From NCBI GenBank assembly GCA_032250805.1, contig JAVVEM010000011.1, forward strand, positions 1 to 64,000: 64,000 nt of DNA, written 5' to 3'. Below are positions 24,878-34,300 of this stretch, in pieces; the stretch's first letter is position 1, and each line of letters opens with the position of its first letter. The notes beneath the pieces were generated by a model that was not told the DNA's origin, made no database searches, and worked only from the letters and a program-made list of their open reading frames with translations. The position numbers were made by a program, and so were the translations under genes. This stretch comes from B18-G4 sp032250805. Its GTDB lineage: Bacteria; Bacteroidota; Bacteroidia; Bacteroidales; B18-G4.

Positions 24878-25621
24878 ATGAAACTACTTGAAGTAAAAAC
24901 GGCACTGATCACCGGGGCATCACGGGGAATAGGAAAAGCCATTGCAATACGCTATGCCGAACATGGTGCCGACCTTGCATTTTCCGACCTGAAAAGGGAT
25001 GAAAACATGGAAGCGCTCGAAAATCAGCTTCGCGATATGGGCGTTAAAGCCAAAGGCTTTGCTTCGGATGCATCCTCACTTGCCCAGAGCGAAAAGCTTG
25101 TTGAGGATGTGCTCAATGAGTTTGGCAAGATAGATATTCTGGTAAACAATGCCGGTATTACCCGCGATGGCCTGCTGATGCGGATGGAAGAAAAAGACTG
25201 GGATATTATTATGGCAGTTAACCTGAAATCGGTATTTAACCTGACCAAAGCTGTGCAGAAAAGTATGCTCAAGCAAAGAAGTGGTTCGATCATCAATATG
25301 AGTTCTGTTGTTGGTATCAATGGCAATGGCGGGCAATCGAACTATTCAGCATCCAAAGCCGGGATCATCGGCTTTACAAAATCTATTGCCAAGGAACTGG
25401 GATCACGCAATATCAGATGCAATGCCATTGCTCCCGGTTTTATTGAAACGGAAATGACTGCCACCCTGGCCGATGATGTCAGGGAGGCCTGGATACAATC
25501 AATACCACTGCGCAGGGGAGGAAAACCCGAAGATGTGGCCGATGTTTGTACTTTTCTGGGTTGCGACCTGTCATCATACGTTACCGGACAGGTGATCAGC
25601 GTTTGTGGCGGAATGATTTAG
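24878..25621 (+). CDS. fabG: 3-oxoacyl-[ACP] reductase
   Basis: A 247-residue classical SDR that reduces 3-oxoacyl-ACP with NADPH in fatty acid elongation. The cofactor loop TGASRGIGKA (about 13-22), NNAG near 88-91, Ser in NMSSVVG, the full YSASK signature and IAPGFIETEM are all present, in contrast to the degenerate SDR upstream at 19654. The ending GQVISVCGGMI has Cys in place of the usual Asp (DGG). Other fab genes are not in the window, so it stands alone behind its own promoter. Paralogous FabG-like reductases for other acyl or sugar substrates are common, so fabG is the most likely but not the only reading. Confidence 0.85.
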   Translation: MKLLEVKTALITGASRGIGKAIAIRYAEHGADLAFSDLKRDENMEALENQLRDMGVKAKGFASDASSLAQSEKLVEDVLNEFGKIDILVNNAGITRDGLLMRMEEKDWDIIMAVNLKSVFNLTKAVQKSMLKQRSGSIINMSSVVGINGNGGQSNYSASKAGIIGFTKSIAKELGSRNIRCNAIAPGFIETEMTATLADDVREAWIQSIPLRRGGKPEDVADVCTFLGCDLSSYVTGQVISVCGGMI

Positions 25622-25662
25622 CATTTTTTTTGCCTCTGCCTTTTCATGTGCTTCCTTTACAC

Positions 25663-25670
25663 TATTTTTG
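25663..25670 (+). promoter_or_regulatory. -7 element before the vWA-like/Ste24 gene pair
   Basis: TATTTTTG at 25663-25670 matches TAnnTTTG, 47 nt before the TTG start at 25718. A T-rich tract lies at the expected -33 position, without an exact TTG. Confidence 0.45.
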
Positions 25671-25717
25671 TCATCTTTTAGTTCTTATTTTATCCTGATA
25701 GAATAAATAAATAATTT

Positions 25718-27823
25718 TTGGATCTAAGTATTATCACCGGACTCCCTTATTGGTATGTATTGCTTTGTGTTATTGCAGGCATACTGGCATCGATGCTGCT
25801 CTATTTCCGCGAGAAGAAGAATGAGTTTAAGCCCTGGCTGAACATTTTGCTGGGAGTACTGCGTTTCTTTATCGTTGCGCTGGCAGCCTTCCTGCTGTTA
25901 TCTCCTTTCATAAAGATCACAAGCAGAACTGCCGAAAAACCCATCATTGTGGTTGCCCAGGATAACAGCCTTTCGATGGTAATGGGGATGGATTCGGGAT
26001 TTTACAGAAACACATACACTTCCCGCCTGAACAATATGCTTGCTTCTCTGAAAGATGATTACGACCTGAGGTTATTTACTTTTGGTGAAGACATTAATCC
26101 GGTAGATGATGCGGCTTTTGATTCGCTCACCTTTGATGAAAAATATACGGATATGGCCGCCATTGCCGATATGATGGATGTGCGTTTTGTTAACCGCAAT
26201 GTTGGGGCTTTGCTAATTGCCGGCGACGGCATCTTTAACCGGGGGCTGAATCCCCGCTATCACTCTGCCGGCATTGCCTATCCTGTTTATACTCTTGCAT
26301 TGGGCGATACAGCAGTCAGGCGTGATGCTTATCTAAAAAGGGTGTTGTACAATAAGATTGCTTTTCAGGGCAACGATTTTCCTGTCGAAGCCATTGTCAA
26401 TGCAACAAAGCTGAAGGGGAGAGTTATCACGGTGAGCCTGATGGAGGGAAGCAGCGTGGTTGATATAAGACAATTTGCCGCCGAAAATGACAATTTTTCC
26501 AAAACACTTTTGTTTACAGTCCCGGCCGGGGAGCCCGGCATGCATCATTATGTATTGCGCGTTTCTGCGGGCGATGATGAGGTAAGCCGCGATAATAACC
26601 GTTACGACCTCTTTATCGATGTACTTAAATCGAAACAGAAAGTGCTTATTCTTTACCACGCGCCACATCCTGATGTAAGTGCGTTGAAGGAAGCCATCGG
26701 CAGCAATGTAAATTATGAGGTGAGCGATATGGCTGCCGATAAATTCAGTGGGCCACTCAACGAATACAGCCTGCTCATCCTGCATCAGTTGCCTGCACTC
26801 AGCACAGATAATCATCAGCTTGCCGGCCAGGTTAGTAGTTCAGGGATCCCCGTATTGTATATCCTGGGCCGGAAAAGCCTGTTTACGGAGCTGGAAAATA
26901 TGAATGCCGGCCTAAGGCTTACACGTTATGAGCGTGCAGGAAGCAACGAAGCGCTTCCGCATCTGAATGAGGCATTCAGCCTGTTTATCCCGGGCGAGCC
27001 ATTAAAAGAGATCATCAAACAACTCCCTCCTCTTGATGTGCCTTTTGCCAGATACACCTTGAGCAATGCCTCAGGCGTGCTGTTCTATCAAAAGATCGGA
27101 AGTATTGTAAGCGGCGATCCGCTTTGGATGCTAAATGGTGAGCAACAACCCAAAACGGGCGTGATCACCGGAACAGGCCTGTGGCGATGGCGAATGAAGA
27201 TTTGGATGGAAACAGGCGGGCATAAGCTGTTTAATGAGCTTGTGAACAAAACGGTGCAGTTTTTATCACTGCGCGAAGACCAGCGGCGCTTTAAGGTGTT
27301 TGCCAATGATAATATCCCCGAAAGTTCTTCGGTTGAATTTAATGCTGAGCTTTACAATGAAAGTTATGAACCCTACAACGATCCTGATGTTAATTTGCGC
27401 ATCAACGATGAAGCGGGGAATACCTATAATTTTTTATTCAATAAAAGCGGAAATGCCTATTTGCTGGATGCAGGTAATTTTCCTGTTGGAACCTATACCT
27501 ACACGGCCACAGTAAATACAGGCAATGAAGTATTTACCGACGCCGGCGGCTTTACGGTTGCCCCGGTGGTTGCAGAGCAGCTCTCCCTCAGGGCCGATCA
27601 TGGCTTGCTCAGGGCACTGGCAGCAGAAAGCGGCGGAATGATGATCGGGCCCGGAGCGATTGCTGATTTTCCTGAAATGCTCAGCCAAAGAGATGATATT
27701 AAACCACTCATCCATGCCGAAAGGAAATTTATTGAGTTTATTGATATCTGGTGGATACTGACATGCCTTATAGCTCTTCTGGGGGTGGAGTGGTTTTTTA
27801 GAAAATGGAATGGGAGTTATTGA
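25718..27823 (+). CDS. Membrane protein with vWA-like domain, function unknown
   Basis: A 701-residue protein read from TTG at 25718; the first in-frame ATG falls inside the first membrane region. Two TM helices (about 10-30 and 42-64) are followed by a domain starting VVAQDNSLSM, which keeps the DxSxS metal-site motif of von Willebrand A domains, with AGDGIFN further on. A long soluble region with beta-rich stretches follows, and a TM helix (about 680-696) ends the protein. The bulk should face the periplasm. Similar multi-TM vWA proteins are common and uncharacterised in Bacteroidota. It overlaps the Ste24 gene by one base (TGATG), so the two are translationally coupled. Confidence 0.7.
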   Translation: MDLSIITGLPYWYVLLCVIAGILASMLLYFREKKNEFKPWLNILLGVLRFFIVALAAFLLLSPFIKITSRTAEKPIIVVAQDNSLSMVMGMDSGFYRNTYTSRLNNMLASLKDDYDLRLFTFGEDINPVDDAAFDSLTFDEKYTDMAAIADMMDVRFVNRNVGALLIAGDGIFNRGLNPRYHSAGIAYPVYTLALGDTAVRRDAYLKRVLYNKIAFQGNDFPVEAIVNATKLKGRVITVSLMEGSSVVDIRQFAAENDNFSKTLLFTVPAGEPGMHHYVLRVSAGDDEVSRDNNRYDLFIDVLKSKQKVLILYHAPHPDVSALKEAIGSNVNYEVSDMAADKFSGPLNEYSLLILHQLPALSTDNHQLAGQVSSSGIPVLYILGRKSLFTELENMNAGLRLTRYERAGSNEALPHLNEAFSLFIPGEPLKEIIKQLPPLDVPFARYTLSNASGVLFYQKIGSIVSGDPLWMLNGEQQPKTGVITGTGLWRWRMKIWMETGGHKLFNELVNKTVQFLSLREDQRRFKVFANDNIPESSSVEFNAELYNESYEPYNDPDVNLRINDEAGNTYNFLFNKSGNAYLLDAGNFPVGTYTYTATVNTGNEVFTDAGGFTVAPVVAEQLSLRADHGLLRALAAESGGMMIGPGAIADFPEMLSQRDDIKPLIHAERKFIEFIDIWWILTCLIALLGVEWFFRKWNGSY

Positions 27824-29085
27824 TGGAAACGATGATCTTTTATATTATTATCGCAATACTGGTATTCGACTACCTGCTCGAGCGTTGGCTCGATTACCTT
27901 AACAGCACCCGCTGGAGCAATGAATTGCCGCACGAACTGGAGGGTATTTACGATCCTGAAAAATACCGTAAATCGCAGGATTATACAAAAGTAAATACAA
28001 AGTTTTCGTTCTATTATGATACGACCTCATTCATTGCCATACTCCTTATGCTGCTGCTCGGCGGCTTTGCCTTTGTCGACCGCCAGGTATGGATGGTGAG
28101 TGAGAACCCCATCCTGCAGGCATTGATGTTTTTTGGTATTCTTGGTGTTGCTGCAGAACTGCTGTCGATCCCTTTTTCAGTATACGGTACATTTGTTATT
28201 GAAGAGCGTTTCGGCTTTAATAAAACCACGCTGAAGACCTTCATTTTCGACAAGCTTAAGGGATGGCTGCTGGCCATTGTCATTGGTGGAGGCTTGCTTG
28301 CGCTGATCGTATACATATTTCAGGTTTCCGGGCCATGGTTCTGGCTCATCGCCTGGGCGGTTATCAGCGGCTTTATGGTTTTTATGAGTATGTTCTATTC
28401 CAATCTTATCGTCCCTTTATTCAATAAACAAAGTCCGCTGGAAGCCGGCGAACTGCGCGATGCTATTGAAACATTTTCAAAAAAGGTTGGATTTAAATTA
28501 AAGAATATCTATGTGATCGACAATTCAAAAAGAAGCACAAAAGCGAATGCATATTTTACCGGCCTGGGAGCAAAAAAGAGGATAGTCCTGTACGATACCC
28601 TTATACAGGATCATACCACCGAAGAACTGGTGGCAGTGCTGGCGCATGAGATCGGACATTATAAAAAGAAACATACCAGTAGCAGTATCATTCTGTCGGT
28701 TCTGCAAACCGGACTAATGCTGTATATCCTTTCGCTTTTTATCAATCTGCCGGTATTGTCGGAAGCCCTGGGTGCCGAACAAGCCAGTTTTCATATGGGC
28801 CTGATTGCTTTCGGCATACTCTATTCGCCGCTTTCGCTTGTTCTTGGCCTGATCACCAATTCCATTTCGCGAAGGAATGAATATGTCGCCGACCGCTTTG
28901 CCGGTGAGCGTTACAAGCCCGGTGCCCTGATCGACGCACTTAAAAAACTGTCGGTAAATAATCTGAGCAACCTGAGGCCCCATCCGGCCTACGTTTTTTT
29001 CTATTACTCGCATCCACCATTGCTTAATCGCCTGGCGGCATTGCGTTCAATAAAAAATGAAGAGCAGGCAACGGGCAAACGCTAG
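27823..29085 (+). CDS. M48 family membrane metallopeptidase, Ste24/CAAX type
   Basis: From the ATG at 27823, which shares its A with the upstream TGA, the protein has 420 residues; an ATG at 27805 would add six residues and overlap more. It has several TM helices, a zinc motif LAHEIGHYKKKH (HExxH) and a downstream Glu ligand in NEYVADRFA, matching Ste24/CAAX prenyl protease 1. Bacteria lack CAAX prenylation, so it probably acts in membrane protein quality control; this is inferred. Its coupling to the vWA-like membrane protein hints at a joint role. It is convergent with the serine protease gene, the ends overlapping by 4 nt. Confidence 0.9.
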   Translation: METMIFYIIIAILVFDYLLERWLDYLNSTRWSNELPHELEGIYDPEKYRKSQDYTKVNTKFSFYYDTTSFIAILLMLLLGGFAFVDRQVWMVSENPILQALMFFGILGVAAELLSIPFSVYGTFVIEERFGFNKTTLKTFIFDKLKGWLLAIVIGGGLLALIVYIFQVSGPWFWLIAWAVISGFMVFMSMFYSNLIVPLFNKQSPLEAGELRDAIETFSKKVGFKLKNIYVIDNSKRSTKANAYFTGLGAKKRIVLYDTLIQDHTTEELVAVLAHEIGHYKKKHTSSSIILSVLQTGLMLYILSLFINLPVLSEALGAEQASFHMGLIAFGILYSPLSLVLGLITNSISRRNEYVADRFAGERYKPGALIDALKKLSVNNLSNLRPHPAYVFFYYSHPPLLNRLAALRSIKNEEQATGKR

Positions 29086-30143
29086 TCGGTGATGCCGAAG
29101 AACAAAGCGGGATCGTAGCCTTTTTCAAAAAGCCGGGTCCTGTATTTTTTGTAAAATGAACGGAGCGAAGCAGTTGTTACCGAGAAAGTAATTCCATATT
29201 TGATCTCCTTTTCTGAAACGAGTTGCAACTCGCCTTCATAGGGGCGCCTGAAGTTCATTTGCGGAAGGTTTTCATTGTTGGCAGGGGACAGGTAATATTT
29301 GCCTGTGGCGGCAGAGGATCGCACCATGCCAACGATCTCGAAATTCGGAACACCATCTCTCACGGCAATGACCGGTCCGCCGCTGAACCCCTTGTTAAAA
29401 ACGGCATCGATCAAAAAAGTTCCTTTCCTGATGCGGTCTGGATCGCTTACAATGCCCCTGGTAATCATGGAATGGCCCAGGGGATAGCCCATAATATAAA
29501 CAAAACTTCCCCATTCAAGCTCTTCCGAATGGCCCAGCGGGTAAGTGAGAACATGCAGGGTGGGCCTGGCCGGTTCGCTGACCTGCTTTCCAAGAATAAC
29601 AATATCGCTTTTGCTGTCGATGGCCAGCACTTCAAGATTACCGCCTTCGCTCAAGGTGCTGATGCTATTTTGCTGCCTGGCTTTAATGCCAACTAATTCA
29701 ATATACTTGTTGTTTGGGGATGGAAAGTAATTGATCACTGTATCCGGGTAATCAACAATGTGGGCGCAACTCAGAAACGCGATGCGCCCGTTGGCATTAT
29801 AAATGCTGATGGCAGTGCCCCCGACCGACTCGGTAAAAATACCGCTGATCCCTCCCAGTATGTCGGGTTTTGGGTCTGCCAACCTGAGTTGTTCAAGGGT
29901 GATCCTGTCGGCAAGACTGAAGGTATAGGTTTCGTAGAAAACAAGCACATCAAGCTTTACCAGTGATGAAGCTATTTCTTCGAGCTGTTCCGAACAGTTC
30001 CTGTATGGGAACTCACTGTCGTACTTGCCATCCGACAAGGTAGGATAAACCGTTTCGTATGTTGTACTTCTGCATGATGCAAGAACAATGATGCTTGCCG
30101 CAATGAGAATAAGAAAATTTTGGTTTCTGATCGACATAAGCAT
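29082..30143 (-). CDS. Trypsin-like serine protease lipoprotein
   Basis: A 353-residue protein with a lipoprotein signal (LILIAASIIVLASC, lipobox Cys24), so it is anchored in a membrane facing the periplasm or outside. The trypsin-fold catalytic residues are recognisable: His in LSCAHIVD, Asp in KSDIVILG and Ser in KGFSGGPV. No PDZ domain is seen, unlike DegP. ATG at 30143 and ATG at 30137 are both possible; the second gives a more usual signal length. It could process surface or periplasmic proteins. It is downstream of an ABC exporter on the same strand, with an 18-nt gap, and may be co-transcribed with it. Confidence 0.82.
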   Translation of the reverse strand: MLMSIRNQNFLILIAASIIVLASCRSTTYETVYPTLSDGKYDSEFPYRNCSEQLEEIASSLVKLDVLVFYETYTFSLADRITLEQLRLADPKPDILGGISGIFTESVGGTAISIYNANGRIAFLSCAHIVDYPDTVINYFPSPNNKYIELVGIKARQQNSISTLSEGGNLEVLAIDSKSDIVILGKQVSEPARPTLHVLTYPLGHSEELEWGSFVYIMGYPLGHSMITRGIVSDPDRIRKGTFLIDAVFNKGFSGGPVIAVRDGVPNFEIVGMVRSSAATGKYYLSPANNENLPQMNFRRPYEGELQLVSEKEIKYGITFSVTTASLRSFYKKYRTRLFEKGYDPALFFGITD

Positions 30144-30161
30144 GATGTTTGGTGCCTGGCA

Positions 30162-30965
30162 TCAAAGATCGCGTTTTTTTAGGATCAGGTAAGAAAAATA
30201 GCCAAATAACATTACGTAAGCAATAACGAGCAAGGCATCCCACGGGCTGATATAATCCTGAAATTCAACACCAAACAATCGCATGATGCTGGTATTGGGA
30301 ATGTCGATAAGGGTGCCGATTGCTTTTTTTGGAAAGAAATCGCCCACTGTATCAGGTAATTTATACCTGGCAATGGGTTCTACAATATAATAGTAGAGCA
30401 GTAGCAGGCCAATGGCAAAGCCCGACCTCTTTACGAGGATACCTACAAATAAACACATCATGAGAAATGCATAGATCTCAAGGAAATAAGCCAGCAGGAA
30501 TTCTGTTTTTCCAAAAACTTTTCCGGCTGTAATACCTTCGGTATACATCAGGCCGAGGATCATCCCGATAATAAATACAAGAATGGTAGCAGCCAGGCTT
30601 AACACACCAATGGTGAGGAACTTACTGCTGATAAAATCCCACCTGCTGAATCCGGTGATTACATTTTGCCGGATGGTTTTATATGAATATTCATTGGTGA
30701 TTAGGATGATGATCACCACGCCAAGGAAGATCTTGAAATATCCGGCCACATAAGTCAGGTTGTGCCATATCTCAGGCATGCTGTATGCGCTCATTCCCGG
30801 CAGGGGGATGGGGCTTTTCTTGTTGGCCTCTTGTGCCAGATCATCGATCACTCCCTGTATTCCAAAGAAAAATACAATAATGAGGAGCGCGTAAAGGCCT
30901 GTAAGGATCCAGAAAACCCTGCTGCCGCGTATTTTTTTATATTCTATCTTAAGTAGTCGGATCAT
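30162..30965 (-). CDS. ABC-2 type transporter permease
   Basis: A 267-residue inner-membrane protein with about six TM segments and the layout of ABC-2 permeases (first TM at about 20-40, a periplasmic loop, then paired helices). It would form the export channel with the ATPase encoded just upstream, overlapping by 4 nt (30962-30965). Such exporters move lipids, antibiotics or small hydrophobic molecules; the substrate here is not predictable. Nothing unusual is seen. Confidence 0.85.
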   Translation of the reverse strand: MIRLLKIEYKKIRGSRVFWILTGLYALLIIVFFFGIQGVIDDLAQEANKKSPIPLPGMSAYSMPEIWHNLTYVAGYFKIFLGVVIIILITNEYSYKTIRQNVITGFSRWDFISSKFLTIGVLSLAATILVFIIGMILGLMYTEGITAGKVFGKTEFLLAYFLEIYAFLMMCLFVGILVKRSGFAIGLLLLYYYIVEPIARYKLPDTVGDFFPKKAIGTLIDIPNTSIMRLFGVEFQDYISPWDALLVIAYVMLFGYFSYLILKKRDL

Positions 30966-31858
30966 TTCACTTTCATTAATTCAAGAAAATAATTTTCAAG
31001 ACTTCTTTTTCTTGTCCCCAGGTGGGTGATACTCAATCCCTTCGAAAAGAGAAACTGATTGAGCTCGCTGCTGCTGTAGCCTTCTTCCAGTTTTACCAGA
31101 AATATGTTGTTTTCTTTTTTCAGTGATTGAACCTTCGCATTATTGTTGAGTTCGTTTTCAAGCAATTGCATATCTTCGGCGCCAACCTCAACAAGTGTTG
31201 ACGTGTCGAGTATTTCTGATACTTTTCCGGTAAAAATGTTTTTACCCTTGTCGAGTACGGCCACATGCGAGCATATTTTCTGTACTTCATCCAGCAGGTG
31301 GCTGGCAAGGATGATCGTAATCCCCCTTTTGGCAATTTTGAGGATTAGTCCGCGAATTTCGGCAATCCCCTGTGGGTCGAGTCCGTTAGTGGGTTCATCG
31401 AGGATAAGGACTTTTGGGTCGCCGATTAGGGCCGCAGCGATGGCCAGGCGTTGTTTCATACCAAGCGAATAGGTGCTGAACTTGCTTTTCTTTCTTTGCG
31501 TAAGGTCGACAATATTGAGCACCTCCGGAATGCTGTCGTAGGAGCATCCTTTGATGTCGGCAATGATCTTCAGATTGCTTTCACCCGAAAGGTATGGATA
31601 AAATATCGGCACCTCAAGTATGGCTCCTATCGATTTTCTGTTTTCTTTGGCAGGCGGTTTGCCAAACCACGAAAAGCTGCCTGATGTTGGGTTGATCACC
31701 GAAAGCACAATACCAAGGGTAGTGGTCTTGCCGCTGCCATTTGGGCCGAGGATGCCGAAAACTTCTCCATGCCTGACATCGAGCGATAAATTGTCGACAG
31801 CCCGGATCTTTCCATAGTGCTTGGTGAGCTCGTGTATATGCAATACAATATCTTCCAA
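30962..31858 (-). CDS. ABC transporter ATP-binding protein
   Basis: A 298-residue ATPase with Walker A GPNGSGKTT (about 37-45), signature YSLGMKQRL, Walker B VLILDEPTNGLDP and H-loop ASHLLDE. The last 80 residues form the extra domain seen in multidrug-type ATPases (for example EcsA/BcrA). The start is TTG at 31858, since the ATG-free frame continues upstream and no internal ATG precedes Walker A. It drives the permease encoded with a 4-nt overlap. Substrate unknown; bacitracin or lipid export are common roles in the family. Confidence 0.92.
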   Translation of the reverse strand: MEDIVLHIHELTKHYGKIRAVDNLSLDVRHGEVFGILGPNGSGKTTTLGIVLSVINPTSGSFSWFGKPPAKENRKSIGAILEVPIFYPYLSGESNLKIIADIKGCSYDSIPEVLNIVDLTQRKKSKFSTYSLGMKQRLAIAAALIGDPKVLILDEPTNGLDPQGIAEIRGLILKIAKRGITIILASHLLDEVQKICSHVAVLDKGKNIFTGKVSEILDTSTLVEVGAEDMQLLENELNNNAKVQSLKKENNIFLVKLEEGYSSSELNQFLFSKGLSITHLGTRKRSLENYFLELMKVK

Positions 31859-32029
31859 AATAAATAAAATGTTTATTGTGATTTCATGACGGATTCAGTA
31901 CAATAATATAAATATATGACGCATAAACCAATCAAAAATTACAAAAAAGTGGCTGATTTTATGAACACTTTTAGATAAAATGTTAACTTCGTAGCAATTA
32001 TCGACTTATCAAGCATTAAAAAAAATTAC

Positions 32030-32530
32030 ATGAAGATTGCACCAAACACCGTGGTCTCAATGACCTACACACTTACGGAAAAAGATGCCGAAGGCACAAT
32101 GATCCAGGAAGTGAATAAAGACAAACCTTTTGTATTCCTGTATGGATCGGGATTCCTTTTGCCCAAATTTGAAGAAAATATCCTTGGCCTCGAGCCTGGT
32201 GCTGAATATGCATTTCCCCTTCCCAGCGATGTGGCATATGGCCCGAAACGCGACGATGCTCTGATGGAACTCGATAAGGACATTTTCGAGATCGACGGAA
32301 AGATCGATGATAATATTCTTTTCGTGGGCAATGATATCCCCATGCAGAATGATCAGGGCCAAACCCTTATGGGTAAGGTAATTGATATTGCAGATGATAA
32401 GGTAAAAATGGATTTTAATCACCCACTGGCCGGACTCGACCTTTATTTTAAGGGCGAGATCGTTGATGTGCGCGAAGCTACTTCCGAAGAGATCGACCAC
32501 GGCCATGTGCATGGCCCTGACAGCCATTAA
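32030..32530 (+). CDS. slyD: FKBP-type peptidyl-prolyl isomerase, SlyD-like
   Basis: A 166-residue protein with an FKBP domain interrupted by an insert-in-flap region (about 70-120), as in SlyD. FKPF-like KPFVFLYGSGFLLPKFEENILGL is split around the active site, followed by DVAYGPKRDD. The C-terminus is His-rich (HGHVHGPDSH), a short metal-binding tail. It would catalyse proline isomerisation and chaperone folding, possibly delivering nickel or zinc. It is cytosolic and is transcribed alone toward the RsmI-like gene, with a 20-nt convergent gap. The upstream TAACTTCG (31984-31991) is one base from the -7 consensus. Confidence 0.88.
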   Translation: MKIAPNTVVSMTYTLTEKDAEGTMIQEVNKDKPFVFLYGSGFLLPKFEENILGLEPGAEYAFPLPSDVAYGPKRDDALMELDKDIFEIDGKIDDNILFVGNDIPMQNDQGQTLMGKVIDIADDKVKMDFNHPLAGLDLYFKGEIVDVREATSEEIDHGHVHGPDSH

Positions 32531-32550
32531 CATATACGGCTTTTCCTTTA

Positions 32551-33258
32551 TTATTTATACAGCAGAAATACGGCCGGCTGTTTATGTATGCCGGGCTTAT
32601 GTTTCTGCCATTCTTCCACAGTTCGTGTTGCGATCATTTCGTCAGCATCGCTAATATTGGCCGCGATGCACAATCGCGTCACGGGATTGCATACTGAGAG
32701 GATACTCTCAAGCAATTTCATGTTCCGGTAGGGGGTTTCAATGAAGATCTGTGTCTGATCGTTTTTGTATGCGTCCTGTTCGATTTTTTTTATCGCCGAA
32801 ACCCTCTTCTGCTTATCAACGGGCAGGTATCCATGAAAGGTAAACGACTGGCCATTAAAGCCTGAGGCCATGAGGGCCATAATTATGGATGAAGGACCTG
32901 AGACCGGGATCACCTGTATCCCTTTTGCATGTGCAAGCATGACCAGTGCCGACCCGGGATCTGCTACGCAGGGGACTCCGGCTTCGGATATCAGTCCAAC
33001 ATCATTTCCTTCAATAAGAGGTTTTATCAGGTGGGGGATATCGGCCAGTTCAGTATGCTCATTGAGTAATTCAAAATGCATGTCGTCAATCACTGCCGAA
33101 GGAATAGCCTTTTTGATAAATCGCCTGGCAGTGCGAACGTCTTCAACCACAAAATGCCTGATGCTGCCAAGGATTTTTGTAATACTTGCCGGCATCACAT
33201 CCTCAATATTGCCGTTGCCAATGGGCGAGGGGATCAGAAAAAGCTTTCCAGGTTCCAT
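32551..33258 (-). CDS. RsmI-like tetrapyrrole-fold SAM methyltransferase
   Basis: A 235-residue protein from ATG 33258; an in-frame TTG two codons earlier is unlikely. It shows the RsmI/YraL pattern: LFLIPSPIGN at the start, the glycine/proline loop SEAGVPCVADPGS, and VIPVSGPSSIIMALMASG. RsmI 2'-O-methylates C1402 of 16S rRNA. This copy is shorter than RsmI and lacks the C-terminal extension, so it may be the separate RsmI-like group of Bacteroidota. It follows the threonine dehydratase-like gene on the same strand with an 11-nt gap. Confidence 0.85.
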   Translation of the reverse strand: MEPGKLFLIPSPIGNGNIEDVMPASITKILGSIRHFVVEDVRTARRFIKKAIPSAVIDDMHFELLNEHTELADIPHLIKPLIEGNDVGLISEAGVPCVADPGSALVMLAHAKGIQVIPVSGPSSIIMALMASGFNGQSFTFHGYLPVDKQKRVSAIKKIEQDAYKNDQTQIFIETPYRNMKLLESILSVCNPVTRLCIAANISDADEMIATRTVEEWQKHKPGIHKQPAVFLLYK

Positions 33259-33269
33259 AATCAATATTC

Positions 33270-34226
33270 TTATGCTGTTTCCATCCAGGGCAATTTGTCG
33301 AGGTCGATGTTTCCGCCGGATAAAATGATAGCTGTCTTTTTGCCCTTTACGTCCAGCTTATTTTCTAAAATGGCCGCCAGCGGGACAGCCGATGATGGTT
33401 CGACAATGATCTTCATGCGTTCCCAGATCAGGCGCATGGCCTTTATAATGCCTTCTTCACTAACCGTAACAATGTCATCAACATACGCTCTGATGATGGG
33501 ATAGGTTAGGCTGCCGAGTGATGTAAGCAAGCCGTCGGCAATTGTTTTCGGGTTTTGCGACGGGATAAGCTTACCGGCATAAAACGACCGGTATGCATCA
33601 TCGGCCATTTCGGGTTCGGCTGCGATCACCCGGCATGTGTCCGACAGATATTTTGTTGTCAGGGCGGTACCGCTAAGCAGACCGCCTCCGCCAACGGGAG
33701 CCATGATGATGTCGGGAATGCCGGTGGTTTCCAGCAGTTCCAGTGCACAGGTGGCCTGCCCTGCAATAATGGTATAGTTATTATAGGGGTGGATCTCAAG
33801 TGCAGCGGTTGCTTCGATTACCTTTTTGATCGTGTTTTCGCGTGCCTCCAGGGTGGGCTTGCAAAAGGTGATCTTGCCTCCATAGCTTTCAACTCCAGCC
33901 ACTTTAACTTTAGGCGAAGTTTCCGGCATAACGATATAGGCTTGTGTTTTCCGCAAGAGTGCCGCCCTGGACAGTGCCTGGGCATGGTTTCCCGATGAAT
34001 GTGTGCACACGCCTTTTTGTAACTGGTCTTCACCAAGAGAAAATACGGCATTACAGGCGCCACGCGATTTAAATGCTCCCGCTTTTTGAAAATTTTCGCA
34101 TTTAAAAAAGATCTCTGTTCCGCATATCTCATTAATGGCCTGGCTTGTCAGTACAGGTGTTTTATGGATGTGTGGCCTGATGCGGGCCGCAGCTTCTCTG
34201 ATCGTTTGGAGGTCGGGCAGGGGCAT
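33270..34226 (-). CDS. PLP-dependent threonine/serine dehydratase-like enzyme
   Basis: A 318-residue fold-type II PLP enzyme with the Schiff-base Lys in AGAFKSRGA (about 57), the substrate loop HSSGNHAQALS and the phosphate-binding GGGGLLSG. It lacks the C-terminal ACT regulatory domain of biosynthetic IlvA, as in catabolic threonine ammonia-lyase (TdcB) or serine racemase. It would deaminate threonine to 2-oxobutanoate, or act on serine. No other isoleucine or threonine genes are nearby. It and the methyltransferase gene are adjacent and co-directional. Confidence 0.9.
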   Translation of the reverse strand: MPLPDLQTIREAAARIRPHIHKTPVLTSQAINEICGTEIFFKCENFQKAGAFKSRGACNAVFSLGEDQLQKGVCTHSSGNHAQALSRAALLRKTQAYIVMPETSPKVKVAGVESYGGKITFCKPTLEARENTIKKVIEATAALEIHPYNNYTIIAGQATCALELLETTGIPDIIMAPVGGGGLLSGTALTTKYLSDTCRVIAAEPEMADDAYRSFYAGKLIPSQNPKTIADGLLTSLGSLTYPIIRAYVDDIVTVSEEGIIKAMRLIWERMKIIVEPSSAVPLAAILENKLDVKGKKTAIILSGGNIDLDKLPWMETA

Positions 34227-34300
34227 AGGTTTGTGTAATTACACTGCTAAATTACGAAAAAGCATACATTGAAGATGATATTCAGAGAGGCCGGACGGGA

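Noticed and set aside
25622..25717. A small gene between fabG and the vWA-like gene
   Set aside because: The 96-nt gap has only T-rich sequence and a promoter; no coding-like frame was seen.
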